Assembly: GCA_038501625.1 (NCBI GenBank)
Contig: JAZAYU010000349.1
Location: 408,776-472,775 of the forward strand
DNA from: Corbicula japonica
Taxonomy: Eukaryota; Mollusca; Bivalvia; Venerida; Cyrenidae
DNA length: 64,000 nucleotides
Reading direction: 5' to 3'
Program-made: the position numbers and the translations under genes
In this document: piece by piece, positions 45,283 to 60,200 of the stretch
How positions within the stretch are numbered: position 1 is the stretch's first letter
Layout of the letters: each line of letters begins with the position of its first letter
The notes under the pieces: generated by a model
Told to the model about the DNA's origin: nothing
The model's database searches: none
The model's input: only the letters and a program-made list of their open reading frames with translations

Positions 45283-48200
45283 ATGAAGACCTTAAACGTT
45301 ATTTGGATCACTCTTTTCGTTATTTTCAGTGGTATGTTTAGGGTCTTTTTCGTTTATTTATGTTCATGCATTTGAAATGTTTTGCTATTTGCCGGTATTT
45401 TATTTCTTAAGATCATATAAACTTAACAGGACTAATTTTGCAGTTTAACCGGAATATAAGGAAAGTGCTTGCATCTCTATATTGTTGTATTGATCTACAT
45501 ATTTCGTGATTAAACTATTTGAAACATATAATAAAGTGGACCAGATCTGAATTTTAAACAACAATGTTTTTTCTCTTTATCAACATTCAGTATCCCGAAT
45601 ACAGACACACGCACTAGAATACTCAAGAGCGACTGGTCAATTGACAGTGGAGTTGCTTGTTGTAGCGGACTACAGCGAATTTAACAAGTAAGGGTAATGC
45701 TGTTAGCAATCAAGAAACATGTACAACTCAGTGATTTTAAATCAAATTTCACGAAAGAACTAAGCAACCTAACTTAACATCTGAAAACGTAAATCTTCAG
45801 AATTAAAATTTGAAAAGGATTTTCAGTTATAAATATTAAATGCCGTTTTTAATTTTAAAATGTCAAATCAGTGCAGTACATCTCTCGATAAAGATGTTAT
45901 GTAAAAATTTACTATGGACACCAACCTTTGTTGGGTATTATACATGTTTAGTCGCTGCATGTACGTGAAATAAACTGCTAGAAGAAATTCCGTAGTCACT
46001 TTAGAATCCTGGCCCGCTATTTGCAATTTTTTTATTTATTTAACACCACCCCCTTTGTACATCTGACTTAAAACCTTCGAAGCCTTGTAAGCATTTTGTA
46101 ATAGATGAAAAGGGACCTTTGACAGCCACTGAACACGATAAATATGAAATTACTGCAAGCTCGGTTTGATTGAGCCTGTTCATGGGCAGTAATGGGATTG
46201 CATATTACTGCCCACGCCGCCTAGCCCCAATATTATTAACCAATAAACAGTACAGTTTTGATCCATCCGAAACGATGGTATGCATATGGCGGCGAACATG
46301 GAACCTCCAATGATGTATTTCCAGATTAATACCATTCCATGTTCAGCGGCGTATGGTCCCCAGATAAAAGAATGGGTTTGCCCTAAAAGAGAAAACAATG
46401 GGCGGAACATAATAGAATTTTGATAGGGGATCTTAGAATATAAATATCACAGTCAAAACCAAAGGCAAAATTTAAAAGTCAGGAGGTATATCATTAAAGG
46501 TGATTGGAGAATATCCAAAACCTTATTGGCTGTGATATTGAAACCACCTATCTTTGTAATTTTAGAAGTACTATTAACTTAGTACGTAAGTATACTGCTC
46601 AACGACCTTAAAAGGACGTAACTAATAACAGCACTGATTGAAAGTAAGTTCACCATTTTCGACCAAATTTAGCGGATTCTAAGAGAAAAGTTGAATACTA
46701 CCCGCCATTGTCATTAGTTATCACATTGTGTCTACTTTTGTCTCTGATTCGGGGAAAATCCTGAAATTAAAAAGTAGACAAAATTAGGCAAATAAAATGA
46801 CAACCGTGGGTAGAGTGTGTGTGTTACTGTTCCTTTGGAATGGTGAAGTAATAAAATGCACTCTGAAATTCTGGCCCTCAAACCTGAAAAACACTTAGAA
46901 ATGCCCTTACCTTATTGGCGTAGTTATTGAAGTTCTTGCCCTAAAAATCTTACTATTTTGGAATTGCCCTTACCAGATTGGAGCAGTTTTTGAAGTTCTG
47001 GCTCTCACAACAAAACACATTAAGCATTGTTCTCTCTTTAACGCATCTATTTTAGGTAAAGTGTCAATAATATTATGTGAATCCGTTTAAACGTTTAAAC
47101 GTATTCATGTATTATTCTAATTTATGACTATGCTGTTACAGAGGGTACCATTCAGTATCTAATAGGAACGAAAGTCAACATATAATAGAAGCTAAGCATG
47201 AAGTTAAAAAATACATCGGTGCTCTCATTCGCTCGGTGAGTAGCTATCTTTAAGATGTCTTCATGAATGTTTTCTTAATGAAAGAATTATATTATTATAT
47301 TAGTACACGTTGTATAAGGTTTGTTGTAGAAAGTAAATGGCGTATTAAATGCAAGAAAACAGGTAACAGAAATACATGTATCACATATTTTGTAATTATG
47401 AGTGTATACGTGTAAAAATATTATTAGGTATTTAGGCTGAAATGACAGAAAGACTCACAACCTTCACGCAGCGATTTGATTGGCATCAATCTCGAGTGTG
47501 ACGTAACGGATCACGTGATAATGATAAATATCACGTGACATTTGCCAAAAAAAACCCACGATAATTTTGTTTTCTTTTTTAGAAATATTTATATGTTTTC
47601 ATGATATATTTTATGATTATAGTTTACAAAATAAATAGACGTCAATTAATTACACTGCCATTTTAATACCTTGAAGGTAGACAACTATGATACAATAATG
47701 TAAAGTTTATATGTTGTGTTGTATTGTCCAACAATATTGACCTGGCACTTCATTAATTTTCGTAAAGGTCATTGGATAAACACGGGTATCGGCGAATACA
47801 CCGATATATTTATCCAATTTACTCGTTATAGTTCGATTTTGACCCGTGAGCTGTGACCTTTCGGACAAGTCCACTGTTATAGTACAAAATAGGTAAAGAT
47901 CGTCATTTTACAGAGTTACCGTTAAATTACCTTACTTATGTGACATTAAAACTGTTCAAAGCAGTAGATATTTAGTCACGATGCAATAGCTCAATGAGTT
48001 TAATTTCCGGCTAAGATCCAAAACATTGCATGTTCGAATCCAACAAAAGTAACCTTTTTATTTTTGTCTTTCATTTCCTTTTTATAATTTTAATTTAGTT
48101 CATATGATATTATTTTTTTAAGTATTAAGCTGTTTATCTTTATAGTTTGCAACCTCCTTTTAATTTTGTTTATGTTCATTACATGTGAACAGCTTGCCGT

Positions 48201-51200
48201 GACCCCATACACCTTCGTACCAAAGGAGCGTTGATAATTGTGAATCCTGGCGTTCTGGAAACACTTGTTGTTACATTCTCTTTCTTTTATAATTTACATA
48301 ATTCAAACCACTTTGTAAAATGTTTTTTGCATCGCCCAAAAACTGTGTTTTGAGTAAGCATCGATCGCGACATTTTATCAACTCGCTTGATGAAAGCTTA
48401 CTCGAAATTTGCACGGTTTAATGTCATTTTTGTCGGTGTCTACATGAATATATTGAAAAAAGACATTAAAACAGAAATGAAATCTACTCGTGGGATTCGA
48501 ACACACAACCCTTATGTTATATTACCAGAAATCAGAAGCGTAACTGCCACGGCCATGAAACCTTATGTTGGAGGGCAGTACAATTTCAACATAATGAGCT
48601 CTGATGGGAATATCTAACATCCCTATTTTGTGGAATATTCCAAAAATCTATAAATACAAAAGTACATTCACGGCTCAACGCGTAAAATCGGACTATAGTG
48701 ATGTGTGTAGATGCCGGACTACCGATTCGAAGTAGATCGTAACACATACGAAATTAAACGAATACGGGGTCAAATGCAAGAGTGCCAGGTCAATATTGTT
48801 GGACAATAATAAAGAACTAAACGAGCTTTTTAAATACAGGTGTTTATTATTGTACTGCTACATGTAAACTCTTCTGCATGATACTATCTAAGAGAACTAA
48901 AGGGATAGCTAATTATATATTCACATAGAGGCGTGTCTTATAATCAATGATTGGCACTACACTACATCCCCCTCTACCTTTGGATTAAATGTCAAAAGGT
49001 GAAACTTTAAAATATTGTTAATCAGTTCCTGTCAGTTCAAAGTTCTAACACAGTGTTAACATAAACAAAGTTCCTAGAAGTATCTCATGACCTCACTTGA
49101 GAAAGTTCAAGTTCTGTCTGGCTTGTATTGTCTTGTCTCTTTAAATTTAATGTATGCTTGATAAAGTCCTAATTGCTTTCAAAACGATCCATGATTATTA
49201 ATGGGTCCACAGAGAGTTCATAATGAGTTCACGAATTCTATCAATGAAATACCTTTAAGTGAGTCAGTAATGTCAGCAGGTTTTATTCTAGACTGGCCAC
49301 GGTTAAAACATGTACTGTATGCATAATATTTATAAACAACAATATGTATTAAATGCAATATTTAAAATATTAAATCATAAATGAATATTAACTCCATTTC
49401 CAGAATTTCAAACTATTAACTTTTTTTTTTAAGATATCAATGGATTATTATGCCATTGTTCACTATCAATAATATTTAGCACAGCATGTAGGTTATTTAC
49501 ACACTATTCATAATCCTTGTAATGATCTGGTGGTCTTTTAATTCGGGTAGACCTTCTCGTATTGTTTTCTGCATCGCTGTTTCTGGAGTTGTCTTTACTT
49601 GATGTGTGGTTTTCCGGCCTATCAGTACTTTTGTTTTCATTTGAAATATCCTGTGAGTTTGGTGTTCAAATGGTAACTTTCTTAAAGTGTGACGAGTTTC
49701 TCGTTATGCTTCTGTCTTCCTGTTTTGCCGTAATCATATTTCCTTTCTTTTCAATAATTTCAAATGGTTTTGGATTAAAAGGTGTTGAGAATTTGTCCTG
49801 TTTTGGCTGTTTCACAAGTACTTTTTCTCCAATCTTAAGATTTGACGGTTTTGCATTTCGTTTTTGATCAGCATAATCCTTCATTTTCTTCTTTCGTTTT
49901 TCGTCATTTTTCTTGGCGCGCAAATGTGTTTTATTTGAAGTTTGATGTACGGGCGGTTCTGGCAGTTTTGTTCTCAATTTGCGACCAAAGAATAATTCTG
50001 CAGGTTTGTAGCCAGTTGTGATGTGTGGCGTTGACCTGTAATTTCGTAGAAATGCAAACATTTCTTGAATCCAGTAGCGATTTTCAATTCTCGCTGCTCT
50101 GATGGCTTTTCCAATAGAGTTCTTTCACATTGTTACCTCCCCTTAGCGCTCTCTAAAATTGAAGAGCATATTTAGTCGATAAATGCAAGCAAGGGGGCAT
50201 CGTTTACTATTGTTAATATGACTAAGTGATTATAAAATTAAGAAAATGTTGATTAATCATTTCAAATTTATAATAAGTAAGTTCAGTCAAACAACGAAGA
50301 ATAAAAAAAAACGTTATGATCATTTAAAAGCACATCAAGAAAGTTTATGCGCATTTTAAACATTTTTTATCGCGGTATTTTCAGGACGCGAGTATCCAAC
50401 GGATTTGTTTGGGTTTTTATGAAAATACACACGTGAATTGTGTTTACTAAAAATAAATCTGTATAACTGACAATTCAGACGAACATTATCGGACATTTTA
50501 CCGTTTTACGGCATTTTTTGTAACGCTATAATTTATAGTGGAATGAGACATAATTATATTCTGATGTAGCTCGTCGGCGACTAGGTTGATATGTGTTTTG
50601 CTTGTTTTGCTTTTGAGAAAAAATATTACGTATTTACATAATAGGATGATTCCAGCTACAACCCGAGAAATCGTTAAATTGATTGAACCAAACGAATATT
50701 GCCGGACGGCAGGCCAACCAAAACCTATTCAAAAAAAATCCAGAGAGTTTTGATGTTTTTTTTTAATAAAAACTATTTTGATGTTGAAGTTCGTAATTGT
50801 TGTCGCTGAAGCTTTTGAAATATAATATTTTCATTTCTGTTTAAAATCAAAATGACCATGGACCAAAACAAATGAACGGGACTGCGATATTCAGGTCCGA
50901 GTTTAGTTTTATGACACTTAGCTGTTGTGTACATGTGTGCCCGAGGCAGCGTGTCACTATCACGTAATCTCTCAATAAACAGGAAATTTTGGAGCCGTGA
51001 CCAAGACCAAGTTTCTTAATATTAAAGAATATAATTGTAAAACCCATTCTAAATTCAGTTAAATTGATGTTTCATTAATTATCCTTTTCAATATTTTTAA
51101 ATCCTGAGATTTTGCTTGAAAATCCTTAGATCCGAAGAAGAACCTTACGGTCCGGAGATTTCAGATAAAATCCTGAGATTTTTGAGGTCTGCGGACATTT

Positions 51201-54200
51201 TATCTTCTTTCTACATCATTCCCGTAACACGTAGATATTCATGAAATGCGACTTAAACTAATGTCTATTGACTATGGCTGACGATTTTATAAAAAAAATG
51301 ATGTTTATAATAACATGAATAACTTAATAAGCTTAACGGGCGTTGAATACAACGACGAGTATTCAACGCCGATACATTGCTGAATTCATCCGTTTACCTC
51401 CAATTTAGAGAGATCATGTAACATAAAATATATTTCTTGAAGTAAACGCATTTTGTCAGAAAAACTCGATACGCTTATATATGTGTCTGTGGAAAATATA
51501 CAGTAACGTGTACTCCACAATGTATTTGTTTTCATATAAGACTTCCCGATTCAAAGTGGCAACCACGTCTTTGATTGTTTTACGCTTTTCACAGTCAAAT
51601 CTTGCCGACCAGACGTTTTAAGCCTATTATATTCGGAAATTCTAAAACTCGAATTTATTATGCTTAATCATAATTATTATTATAATTTATCATTAGCTTT
51701 AAGACGACACCGTGATCATATCTGTTCATTCTGTTAGCAATGACACAGTTAAATGCCCCCTCACTTGTCGGTTTAGGATAAAACCAATATTTTCCGCACC
51801 TAACGTGGCGTACGACGCATGCGCACAACAATGTGAAAGACCTCTATTGAACGCATAAATCGTTCACATTCAGCGTTTGCAGCCGGCCATAGAGGTGTTA
51901 TTTTCCTGTGTTTGAATCCCATATACTGCGAACACTTTTCAAAATCGTTTCCGTTAAACGGCGGTCCATTGTCTGATTTTAGCACATATGGTATTCCGTA
52001 TTCAGAGAATATTTTGTCAAGTGCTGGAATCACAGTTCTTGCAGATATAGTTTTTAAAATTTCAACAATAGGAAATCTCGAGTATTCGTCGATAACTACT
52101 ATGAGATATTGTCCATCAGGAAATGGTCCACAAAAGTCATTGCTAGCTTCTTCAAAAGCATGATTCGGCATTTTACTCATTTTCAGAGGTTCCGGTACAT
52201 TGTTGTTCACCGAAGCTAAGCATGGTATGCAACTTTTGCATGTTTCTTCTACCATTTTGTCTATGCCTGGGAAATACACTTTTTCGCGTAATAGCTGTTT
52301 GGTGCGAACTATGCCTTGATGTCCTTCATGCGCGATAGCAATAACTTGTCTTTGTAAGCTTTTTGGAATGACAAGCTTAGTTTTGTGTAACAGAACTTCA
52401 CCACTTTCTGTTTGTACGATAGTAAGTTCATTTTTGCACCTTGAAAATGTTTCTACAGTACTGTTTTTGTACGATTGATTCCATGTGTCATTTTTCAGAT
52501 TTTCAATCACTGTTTGTAGATCAGGGTCTTTCTGTGTTTCCTGGATGATTTCACTAAGATTCATGGATTTCGGAATGTTGTTGAAAACAAGATGACAGAC
52601 AAATTCTTCCGCGGTTTCTGAGAATTGGTTGTCTGTGTTGCCTTTATCCGGATGTCTAGATATGTAGTCCGACATGTTGCTTTCTCCTTTGCGATACGTT
52701 ACGGTAAAGTTGTATGCTTGTAGTCGTAATCTCCATCTTTCAATTCTTGCAGGCGGTTTCGATTTTGGATTGTTGTAGATTGTTTCTAACGCTTTATGAT
52801 CTGTTATCAATTCAAAAGGGTGTCCAAATAGATAAAGATGAAAATGTTCAATTGACCAAACAATTGCGAGAGCTTCTCTTTCTGTTTGTGAGTAGCGTTT
52901 TTCCACGTCAGTGAGAGATTTGCTTGCGTAGGCAACTACTTTTCCTTCTTGCAACATAACTGAGCCAAGACCAACCGGTGATGCGTCTACAACAAGTTGC
53001 GTTTTCTTGTGTGGATCGAAGTACGTCATAACAACGTCGCTGCTTAGGTCATTTTTCAGTTTGTCGAATGCTTTCTGTTGTTCAAGATCCCACTGCCATA
53101 CAACATTTTTCTTTGTCAGCTGTCTAAGCGGTTCTGTTGTTGTGGAGTAATCGGGTATAAACCTTGACACGTAATTGGTCATTGCTAGGAAGCTTCTAAT
53201 TTCTGAAACATTTGTTGGTGGTGGTGTGTTCTTAATGGCTTCACATTTCTTTGGGTCAGCTGAGAGACCTGCTTCACTGAAAATATATCCGAAAAATTCA
53301 AGTTTTGTCTTGTTGAATTCACATTTTGACTTGTTTAGAGTTAAATTTTTCTCCTGTAGTCGTTTCAGAGTTGCTTCTAGACGAATATCATGTTCCTGTT
53401 GTGTTTTACCGAACACTATTATATCATCGCTGATATTTCGTACACCGTCGAGACCTTCTAGGGCTGTTTGCAACGTGTTTTGAAAGATTTCTGCGCTACA
53501 ATTTATTCCAAAACTCAGCCTTTTGTATCTTCTTAAACCGACGTGTGTTGTGAAGGTTGTGATATTCCGCGAACTTTCGGACAGCTCAAGTTGATGGTAA
53601 CCTTGATTCAAGTCAAGTTTCGAAAACACTGTGGAGCCGTTCAGGTCAACAATCATTTCATCAACTGTTGGAATAATATGCCGTGTGCGTTTTATAGCTT
53701 GATTTGGCAACCTCATATCAACACATATGCGAATTTCATTTGTTTTGCTTTTGGGGTTTGGCGCGACCACTATTGGCGATACCCAGTCTGTCGGTCCATT
53801 TACTTTTTCAATAATGTCTAAATCCTCAAGACGTTTCAATTCCTTTTCAACTTTTTCACGTATGTGAAACGGAATTCTTCTATGTGGCTGTGTGACTGGT
53901 TGAATATTTATGTCCAGATGCAAGTCTATTTTAGTGTCCTTCAATTTCCCAATACCTGTAAACACTGATTTATAGGTTCTGCAGAGTTCCTCAGCCTTGC
54001 TTTGTTTTAATGAATTAATTTCAGGAATTACTTGCAAATCAACTGATGTTTTGTAAGACAATAAGTTGCCACTGTTTCCCTTTGAAACATACATTACTGC
54101 CGTTGTTATTTTATCTTTCGTTTCAATTTCTGCTTGAAATTTTCCTAACAAGTTGACTGAAGATGATGCGCCATATGCATAAACTTTCGTATCAGATTTG

Positions 54201-57200
54201 CTTAGTTTTGGTTTCACTTTCATTTTTCTGTACGTATTTTCATCCAGAACATTAATAGATGAGCCAGTGTCGATAAGAATTTTCATTGGATGTCCATTGA
54301 TTTGTACTTTGATTGTTGGTCTACTCGCGACTGAATTTATTGAATTTGAGTTGACTTTTTCACTGGTTAATCCAAATGCGTATGATGAATGTGAGTCACT
54401 TTCTTATATGTGTTGTAATAAAGAACTAAACGAGCTTTGTAAATACAGGTGTTTATTATTGTACTGCTACATGTAAACTCTTCTGCATGATACTATCTAA
54501 GAGAACTAAAGGGATAGCTAATTATATATTCACATAGAGGCGTGTCTTATAATCAATGATTGACACTACACTACATCTAACACATGTTATGTCGCAGTTT
54601 TCAATGTTTGATACAAAATGATATAATAAGAACAAAGCAATCTATTATTAGGTAGCTTTGATAATGTTTTCACACTGGTATTAAAACAATGTGGTGTTGA
54701 ACATGTTGAATATTGAATGTAAATGTTTTATTTTGACGATCTGCGTCAACGCCAATTTTAGACCTGCGATTTTTCATCAAGGGTTTTATTTTGGCGGTCT
54801 GGTTTGTTTGCGCCAATCTATGACCCCGCCAATATAAAATACTTCAAAATACGCCAAAATTTTGCGCCGCCAATGTTAAGCACTATATAGTATGTATTTG
54901 CATAACTGCCAATGAAGAGGCGCTTTCAGAGTTCGTTTTCATCTTTGCATTGCAAACAATTTAGCAGAGTTTAATATATAATATGTAACTATAATAACGC
55001 TTCGCGCATCGCCGGGCTAGCAGGCATGGCCAGTAAGTAAATGGGCTCTGATACTATGTATATAAGTATTTATTTTTTTGCCGAATATTTTAGTTCTTCT
55101 TTCGTATGGTTTCGTTATTATTTTTTACAGAGCAACAATGTGTTCAAAAGTCTCGAGTCTCACAATATCTTCATCACCATCAAGCTCGTTGATATCTTGG
55201 TCATGACGGTAAGTCTTCTTGTGTTCATATTTTGCCATTCTAGATCTGAAGATGATATGGACCTACCGGGGAACGAACCCGTTCAGAACGGCGACAGCGC
55301 TTGCCATGCAAAATACTTAGTCATCACTGCATGACATCGATAATCGATTATTTACTGATAAAAGTACTGCACTGTGTACGGAGAGACTTTCTAAAACGTA
55401 ATACAGTAGAAAAAAGATTATAAAGAGAGAAATAAACATTTTTGTCATCCATTTTCGAGACCGGCAAATTGAAGATCAATCACACCTTTACAAATATTCA
55501 CATTTTATAAATTTGACATACAAAAGAACCTTATTTGTTTTTGCCAGTAACATATTACACATTAAGTTATTTAAATTGATGTTTTGTGTTGCTTAGTTGT
55601 TGTGTTTGGTTGCAAATAGAATTTAAAGGATTTTTTAGTTCAAACTAGTTTTCTGTACTGTTCTAACATTTCTTAATGTATTTAAAATAAATATAATTAA
55701 TAACATTGATTTATGTGACGTTTTATTCAATTTCAATTTTGCCGTTTGATCGTTTTCGATAATTTTCTTTTTTATCTATGACAGTGCAATAACGAAAGGA
55801 GATATGATTTAAGGTCATTGAGATATCTAAATTTGTTTTTCGGATAAAAAAATTAACACAGAGAACGTCTTATTATTGATCACACAATTCTTTGGTGTTT
55901 AGCTTGCTTATAATAGTAAATGATTCTTGTCAACATGTCAAAGATCAGATAATAACTAAAGAACAGGTTAACGTCTAGTTTCTTCTAAAGGTAAAGGTAT
56001 GGGTTTTATAGTCTGTAATTATTGTATTCAACCGACTTTCACATTTTATCCCCGGATCACTGGATATATAACTCGTCCGTTTACAGTCGGCGCTGTAGGC
56101 AGCCACGGAACATTGGCTTATATTCCTCACAGGTACCAATTTATACACCTGGGTGGAGAGAAGCAATGAAGGCTTAATTTCTTGCTTAAGGAAATAAGCG
56201 GCCGGACTGGGGCTCGAACCTGGGACCCCTCGAGCGCTCTACCACTGGACCACCGCCTATCTACAGGAAAAAAATAATACAGTAACGTTAGCATACAAAC
56301 AACATATCCATTTATTATAATAAATATACTGAGCCAAAACGAAAACTAGACACATAAAGAAACTTCTATTAATACTTTTTATATTAATAGTGCCAGTACA
56401 TGCAGATATCTGGTAGAATTTGATTAATTATCAATATGTTTATCTTGGACTTTGTCGGTTAAGTATCTATCAGAGTTTTAGAAAAGAAAAACAGAAAAAT
56501 ATGTGGCTGTGGAAAATTAAGAGTTGAATTTTGTTTCTTTTTCAATAAGAAGGGACGGGGGGGGGGGGGGGGGGTAATTTGCAAAAAAGGATATTTAAGT
56601 AACTATAATTGCGTCTTATTCCGATTCACCAGTGAACTTTAACGATTGTGTTTTAATTCATACAGGCGATAAACTTATACATTTCACAGCTTAATGTTTT
56701 GTGTCAGACTTTTATGTCAAGAAAATATCGATTTCATGATTATTTAGGAAAGAAGAGATAACATTGTCCTCTATGAAAAATCACAACATCTTTCCGCTAT
56801 TCAACAAAATTAATGAAGAATGAAATACAGCATCGCTGAACAAATATTTTTAAATTTGAAAAAAGTAAGTTTTCATTTTTGCTAATTATAGTAGTCTAGA
56901 CCATGGAGACCAAATCGCTAGCAATGACACATTTAGCCTATAAAACATTTCTCATAACAAGTGACAAACGAGTATTTGTCTTCTTCAAAACAGGTGGTGT
57001 AATGCCTAAAGTATCCCAAGCATTCGTTTGATTCCCACTGTTAAATTTATTCATGAAGCAAACATTTTGAGAGAAAACTATTTAAATCAAGTATAATGAG
57101 ATTTATCAAAATTAATAAAAATATCCTATAGGTTTATAATAAGAAGTTTATGTAAAAAATATTTAGTTATTTACACATGTTTACAATAAGGTTTATGTAA

Positions 57201-60200
57201 AATTTATTTACACATGTATCTCCTATTGGATGTTTTAATATGGTTCACACACATAGTGTTTTTGTTTGTTTTCTTTTGTTGTTATTTTTTCTTAAGTGTA
57301 TATTGTATGTATTTGTAAATGGAAAAATATATGATATTGAAAATGTATAAAATTTATATGTATGGAATATACAAATTTAAATCATGGACCCATAAAGTAT
57401 TGGATTAAAGTTTAAACATTCAAAAATATATAATAATCTATAAATTTCCAAAATCCAAGGGCTAAAACTCTAAACTAGCATTACAATTTAATGATGCATG
57501 ATTAAGTCCCTTGGATATAGTATAAAAATTATTTTTCATACTTGCCATTATTTACAAAATTGTAAAGACTTATCCGGTCAAAGCAATTAGAACATTCATA
57601 TCCGCATTTCATTCGAAGCACTCAATAGTAGACAAATTATACCTGATGCCAAAGAAAACATTTAATCCAACTACGAACTATTTTTATCTCGGGTACATGT
57701 CACTATAATGCAGTCAAATGATTGCTTATTTAATCCCAACCGATATTTTGCTTGCAGAATATACACTTACTGTAGAAACCGTTATAAAGCATTGTTTTTG
57801 ATGATCAAATTACACACGTATGTAAACATAGACTTTATTGATCTTTATTAGCAATATAACCCAAAGAAACGATTCTAGCGGAAAGACACTAGTTCTTGAG
57901 ACACTGACTCAGCGTTTTTTGTTTTGTTTCACTGGTTGGTTTTCTAAGTATGTAATAAACAAAACAAATATTTATATTTTTGATGAAAATGTATCTTACT
58001 TTAAACCCAATAAAGTAGATCTATATAGATATAAGAAAACAAAATATTGCCAATGTTATGTAAGTTAGTAATTATGTATATCATGCTTTATCTCCTATTA
58101 TATAGTATATATGTTGCTATGCACATGTCTTCTAATTTTTTGAATATGTTGTATTGTATTATGTTTGTAAAAATCCGCCATTGTTAAGGGAAAAAAACTG
58201 TTAATGTTTATGCCTAATAAATCTTTTGAATTTGAATTTGTTAATGACGTACAACTTTTTAAAATCTGCTCAAATACATGACCGATAATGATACGAAGTG
58301 TCTCTTGACCTCGTCTAGTAACTACTAACCTAAATCTCAAACGATAACAAAATGAAAGCTGAGATAAAAACATCAATTATTTAAGCTAAACCGATCATTA
58401 AACTTTAATTTCTCAGTAGACAATTGGAGTACATTCTTCAAATTTGAAAGATAATAACAAACACTATTTAACTACATTAAAATTGTAGTTAAACATTGGT
58501 TAGGTGTTGATTTGTTTTGCCTCGCTGTACGTTAGAAATTTTTAGTTCTATTTCTTTTTAATAATTCTAAACCACTAGTACTTGTGACATATTGGCTTAG
58601 TACTTTAAAATCCTTCCATTGTTTTCTTGTTAAGGGCAAACCCATTTTTTATCTGGGAACCATACGCCGCTGAACATGGATGGTATTTTTCTTAAAATAC
58701 CGCATGGGAGATTCCATGTTCAACGCCATTTGAAAACTATCGTTTGAGAAGTACTTAAAGTGTACTGTTTACTTGAATGTGTACATATTGAGTTGTGCTC
58801 AACCCGGGGCTTGGCTGCGTGTGCAGTTATATGCATTTTATTTCTACCCATGAACAGGCTAATTCAAACCGAGCCTGCAATATTTTTATATCGGTCGTGT
58901 TCGGTTGCTTTCATAGTTCCGTTTTGCATCTAATGTATTAAATCTGTTTGGAAGAATCCAATTTTTTTCAGTGTTTTTTTGTAAAGTTAATTGCATGCCA
59001 TTGCATCAAGTAAACAATCAATAAAGAAAGAATATATATTAAATAACTGATTCCTAGACAACACAGTTATTTTCAAACTCTTTCTTGACATAGGAAAGAA
59101 ACGAAACTAGCATACATTGTAAACATATACAAAAACAACTGATGAGCAAAATATGTTTTTTATGAGGTTTGTTATTTTTATTGCGTAACTTCTAATTCCA
59201 AAGACTGAATCCGAATCGCCCTGGACAGAAACAGTAAAAGTAGCCGCTGGTACGAGCTTTAACGTGGATCCGACAAGAGTTCTTCCCCTTTTCCAAACAA
59301 AATCGACCGGTCTAAAACAAACAATTCCACATGATCATGCCATGATCTTGACAAGGTATGTTATACAGGGTTTTAGCAGAATATATAGAGGATATTTGTT
59401 TTTTGAATACCAGCTCAGGTCATCCGGTGTTTTCACCCGTGTAGGAAATTTTGATTCTACACCCCCCATTTAGAATAAGTCACGCGCCTTATATGACGTC
59501 ACGACGTCTGGCGCATTTATGAAATAACGATGGAATGTCTCGTATATCACTCCGCTACTATAAAAAAGTAGTGCAAAGAAAAATTTACAGGAAAGTACCC
59601 CAAAATAAATACGGTATGCAAGAAAAAGTATCATTCACTTATGTTGGGTTAAGATCGCGTGATCCAGCCCTCGTGAAATATGCACTTAGGCGGTACATCG
59701 GCAGAGCCTCGTTACCGCCCTTGTGCATATTTCACTCGGGCTGGATCACGCGATCTTTATCCAACACACGTGAATGATACTTATATTTAACCAGTGTAAG
59801 ATAGAAATATATTTCACCGAGTGAGATCCGGAATTCGTATTTTCACGATTGGCGAAGCCACGAGTGAAAATGTATAATTACGGAGTTCATGAGTGAAAAA
59901 TGTTTCTATCTTTCAATGGCTAAAACAAATTTTCATTTCTATTCCATGCTTTTAGTGAACAATTTGGGTGAATGTAACAGAAAAATTGCAAGTAATGGCG
60001 CCAAAACCACTTGTTTATAACGTGACGTCATGAAGTCAAATATACAAATTTGAGCCTGTTTTCTAAACGTTCTCATTTGATATGTTATGTACGTTGGGGT
60101 ACCAACGTGAAAAAATCAGGGAAAGTGATATTCCACTGTTTGAACACAGTGAAATACCACTTTTATTTTACTGGGAAAATTTTATAATTCACTGAAAAGC

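Larger units (their letters stand above)
48807..54575 (-). mobile_element. Ty3/gypsy LTR retrotransposon, gag-less and interrupted
   Basis: Minus-strand element between two about 160-bp direct repeats, inside intron 3 of the metalloprotease gene and antisense to it. The order from the 5' LTR is protease, reverse transcriptase, RNase H, integrase, polypurine tract, 3' LTR, the Ty3/gypsy order. The 5' LTR is followed within about 125 nt by the protease, so primer-binding site and gag are missing. Integrase is split by a 1.7-kb TIR element, and a nonsense codon lies near the pol C-terminus. The copy cannot move by itself. Confidence 0.88.

Noticed and set aside
49562..49867. 101-codon plus-strand frame with hydrophobic sequence
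   Set aside because: Antisense of the gypsy integrase C-terminal region.
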